Below, one piece after another: positions 61,706 through 64,000 of a DNA stretch of 64,000 nucleotides. Each line of letters begins with the position of its first letter. Within the stretch, counting starts at the first letter, position 1. The translations under genes and the position numbers were made by a program. Source of the stretch: Purshia tridentata (taxonomy: Eukaryota > Streptophyta > Magnoliopsida > Rosales > Rosaceae); contig QANT01000404.1 in assembly GCA_003254885.1 (NCBI GenBank), positions 31,354 through 95,353 of the forward strand. The letters are read 5' to 3'. Under the pieces are notes generated by a model. The model saw nothing but the letters and a program-made list of their open reading frames with translations, was not told the DNA's origin and ran no database searches.

Positions 61706-62470
61706 TCAAAATAATCTTCTGCTGCGTCTCAAAGTTTTGACTGAGGCCTTAGAAACCAAGTAGCCCACACCCAAACACATGACCCAAATACCCACATCCA
61801 CGGCCCATCTCACTCCCTCCATATCCATCTCGACCTCTTCTTCCACGTCACCACCACCCACCTCTAAATCTCCCCCGTCCATCATCTCCCCGCACGTGCA
61901 ACAACACCCTTCCGATTCATCCTCCACCGCTCCTTCCTCTGGAATTTCCTCCAGACAATTAAACCCACACCTCCCCCTCCTCCTCTTCACCACCATCGCC
62001 ACCGTCTCCCTCATCGCCACGTGTCCCTCCACCGCCACGCAGACCTCAGCATCCGTAATCTCCGTCCCGACCATCTCGCTTTCCAGCACGCACTTACACT
62101 CCAAATTCCATTCTTGCCCCTCGTCTTTTCTAAAAATTCCCTTCAAAACCTTCTCTTCCCTCAGATACACCTCGAACCGAAGTCCGTCCCCGGCCACGAC
62201 CCGCTCCCGCGACCCGAATATGGCCTCCCCATCCCTCAACTTCGCGTTCACGACCCGGTAGAGCGTGACGAAGGCTGGAGAGTCGGGTCGGACCTTGGAC
62301 CCGGCGATTTCGAGCGCATTCTCATTGATCCGAGGAAGATAATGGAGAGTGAGCGATTCAGGTAAGGGTTGATGCCGGACATTCACACCCGAAAACCGCA
62401 GAAAGAAAGCTCGAATCTTCAATCGGTCTCTCTTAGGTTGAAATCCATAGGAATCCGTCGATCTACACAT
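61706..62470 (-). CDS. Plant hypothetical protein with C-terminal membrane anchor
   Basis: A single-exon frame of 254 residues from an ATG giving MCRSTDSYG. No family was recognised with confidence. The first two thirds look like a beta-rich domain (LTLHYLPRINENALEIAGSK; FVTLYRVVNAKL; GLRFEVYLREEKVLKGIF), similar in feel to C2/LEA-2-type folds. A CCCTCGE motif and a strongly acidic stretch (about 190-220) lead to one hydrophobic segment (VDVGIWVMCLGVGYLV) and a short basic tail, KTLRRSRRLF, the layout of a tail-anchored protein facing the cytosol. Codon use is GC-rich, like the other intronless gene here (HpcH aldolase), arguing it is a real gene. Confidence 0.75.
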   Translation of the reverse strand: MCRSTDSYGFQPKRDRLKIRAFFLRFSGVNVRHQPLPESLTLHYLPRINENALEIAGSKVRPDSPAFVTLYRVVNAKLRDGEAIFGSRERVVAGDGLRFEVYLREEKVLKGIFRKDEGQEWNLECKCVLESEMVGTEITDAEVCVAVEGHVAMRETVAMVVKRRRGRCGFNCLEEIPEEGAVEDESEGCCCTCGEMMDGGDLEVGGGDVEEEVEMDMEGVRWAVDVGIWVMCLGVGYLVSKASVKTLRRSRRLF

Positions 62471-62846
62471 CTTGATTCGGAGAATTCAAGGCGGCCCGGT
62501 TACTGACCCGAGTAGAATTCAAGTACTTGATTTGGAAAGTATCAGTGAGATATTAAGATTCTTGGAGTTTGGACTTTCTATATATAGTTGGGCATCCCGG
62601 TTTGGTTCGTATTTCCGGGGGTGATGAGCACACGGTTTATGTTGATGACGTGAAGAAAAAGACAAAACGCCCGCCAACAAGTTTGTGAGATTTTTCTGCG
62701 TGCTGGCTTGCATGCAAGCAACAGCCTTCGTAGAAGTGCAGGATAATCAGGTGCTTCGCGGTGTTTTGGTTATGGTCTTTGGGCCGTAGAATAAGAGCGA
62801 GAGTATGGACATAATGGTTAATGGACGGTGAGATATGGCTCTGAGG
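62471..62846. other. Promoter side of the hypothetical gene
   Basis: TATATATA lies at 62579-62586 about 110 bases upstream of the minus-strand ATG, on the strand-neutral TATA pattern. No gene seen. Confidence 0.45.
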
Positions 62847-63460
62847 GTTGTGGTTGGGATGTGAGGGTTGTATACACTTGTGATATTGGGTGGTGTGGGA
62901 GGTGCATGAATCGGTGGACCTTGTGATATTGTCTTGGTTTTGGGGATAATATAAATCAATTTGCATTCGTGAAGCTTTTGGAACAAGAGGTCGATAGTTT
63001 TGATATTTCTTGGCGCTTTCAACAAGTTGCATGTTGTTGTCTCATGTACTGTGCATCTTGTTTGGTGCGTTAAAGAATAAGAATATCTTATAGCCCTGTC
63101 TATACCGACCATCCTTTTGTGCTGAGTTGATCACCCTTTTAATAATTTTTTTTTTAGTTGTGGTTGGGATGTGAGGGTTGTATACACTTGTATGGGATTG
63201 GGTGGTGTGGGAGGTGCATGAATCGGTGGACCTTGTGATATTGTCTTGGTTTTGGGGATATTATAAATCAATTTGCATTCGTGAAGCTTTTGCAACAAGA
63301 GGTCGATAGTTTTGATATTTCTTGGCGCTTTCAACAAGTTGCATGTTGTTGTCTCATGTACTATGCATCTTGTTTGGTGCGTTAAAGAATAAGAATATCT
63401 TATAGCCCCGTCTATACCGACCATCCTTTTGTGCTGAGTTGATCACCCTCTCAATAATTT
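62847..63460. repeat. 310-bp tandem duplication
   Basis: A unit starting GTTGTGGTTGGGATGTGAGG occurs at 62847-63145 and 63157-63460, period 310, nearly identical over 290 bases through AGTTGATCACCCT. Differences are a few substitutions and a small indel after TATACACTTGT. Both copies are open as long minus-strand frames simply because they lack stops in that frame; no domain is seen. The duplication is recent. Confidence 0.92.
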
Positions 63461-63519
63461 TTTTTTGCCCTTTTTGCCCTGCAGTAAAAAAAAATCTCTC
63501 TTCCTCCCTCCCTCACCGG

Positions 63520-64000
63520 ACCACCCCACCCTACCCAANCACTGGACCACCCCACCCTACCCAATCATCTCAGACGCAAGCGCGACCCCACTCGGCCGCC
63601 GCGCCACCCCACCCCGCCCAACCCAGCCACCGGCGTGACCCCACTGCATCTTCGCTTGTTTAGAAATTTTTCGACATTGGTGTGTCAAAATTTTGGTGGT
63701 TATTTGGCACCTTATTGTCGAACGTAAGCAATGTTTTCGGTAAGTAATCACCTCATGGGAAATGTGTATGTTTAAAAAAAACATGCGGAGGTATTCTATC
63801 AAATATATTACTTATATTTAGCCATAAGCTGCCGAACTTTTTTGTATTTTTTAACAGCATGCTATTGAATGAGTTTGGAGAGAGGTGGTGGTTGGGTTGG
63901 CCGGGGGTGGGGTCGCACGGTGGCTAGGTTGGCTAGGGGTAGGGTCGTGGCGGCTAGGTTGGCTGGGGGTGGGGTTGAGCGGTGGCTGGGTTGGCTGGGG
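63520..64000. repeat. GC-rich minisatellite arms in inverted orientation
   Basis: The left arm (63520-63650) is C-rich, repeating GACCACCCCACCCTACCCAA and later CCCAACCCAGCCACC; the right arm (63885-64000, reaching the window end) is G-rich, repeating GGTGGCTGGGTTGGC and GGGGGTGGGGT. They are reverse complements in motif, around an AT-rich centre of about 240 bases. It may be a foldback element cut by the window edge. One unresolved base at 63539. Confidence 0.65.

Noticed and set aside
63439-63663. Pro/His-rich open frame
   Set aside because: It is a translation of the C-rich minisatellite and contains an unresolved base.
1-64000. CRISPR arrays, bacterial operons, organelle DNA
   Set aside because: Genes have spliceosomal introns throughout and no regularly spaced palindromic repeats or organelle genes were seen.

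Overview
The window is nuclear DNA from a dicotyledonous flowering plant. Genes have many short introns with GT-AG borders, intergenic DNA is AT-rich, the tRNA gene ends in a Pol III T-run, and every recognised protein is of plant type. Protein similarity and gene order recalled from memory suggest a woody rosid, perhaps Rosaceae such as Prunus, but this is an inference. Two single unresolved bases (10358 and 63539) show it is a draft assembly.

Layout. 1-7.8 kb, plus strand: the tail of an ALMT-type anion channel, a ZNHIT2-type HIT zinc-finger protein and the lipid-droplet CDC48 adaptor PUX10. 8.5-10.2 kb: a tRNA-Val(AAC) gene on the minus strand and a field of duplicated AT-rich repeats. 11.0-13.4 kb: a WNK8-type kinase. 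14.3-18.1 kb: the most unusual locus, two tandem RPW8 domains (the membrane-acting domain of helper NLR immune receptors) that can be spliced in frame to a full armadillo-repeat protein. 18.1-25.2 kb: repeats, an LTR-like segment and a small Yippee-like gene (minus). 25.2-28.9 kb: an oligopeptide transporter. 30.3-34.5 kb: MTA, the catalytic subunit of the mRNA m6A methyltransferase. 35.8-48.0 kb, all minus: an early nodulin-like GPI protein, an MFS anion transporter, a plastid HpcH/HpaI aldolase and the nuclease MYG1. 48.9-50.3 kb, plus: a plastid membrane protein of unknown function, divergent from MYG1. 51.3-62.5 kb, all minus: another plastid membrane protein, a 21-exon STE20/SPS1-type kinase and an intronless tail-anchored hypothetical protein. 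The last 1.5 kb holds a 310-bp tandem duplication and GC-rich repeats in inverted orientation.

Most genes are unrelated housekeeping genes, not a pathway cluster. Their order is informative: PUX10, OPT, MTA, HpcH aldolase and the SPS1 kinase recall Arabidopsis At4g10730-10790; WNK8, MYG1 and perhaps the plastid protein recall At5g41960-41990; WNK, ENODL and MFS recall At1g64630-64650; MFS, OPT and Yippee recall At4g27720-27745. All these locus numbers are from memory. The pattern fits an ancestral gene order here that was split among duplicated segments in Arabidopsis.

For all spliced genes I placed exon borders by eye so that the reading frame stays open and the total coding length is a multiple of three; no transcript evidence was available. 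The best candidate for something undescribed is the RPW8-RPW8-ARM gene, which also carries an 11-cysteine cluster inside its first RPW8 domain.
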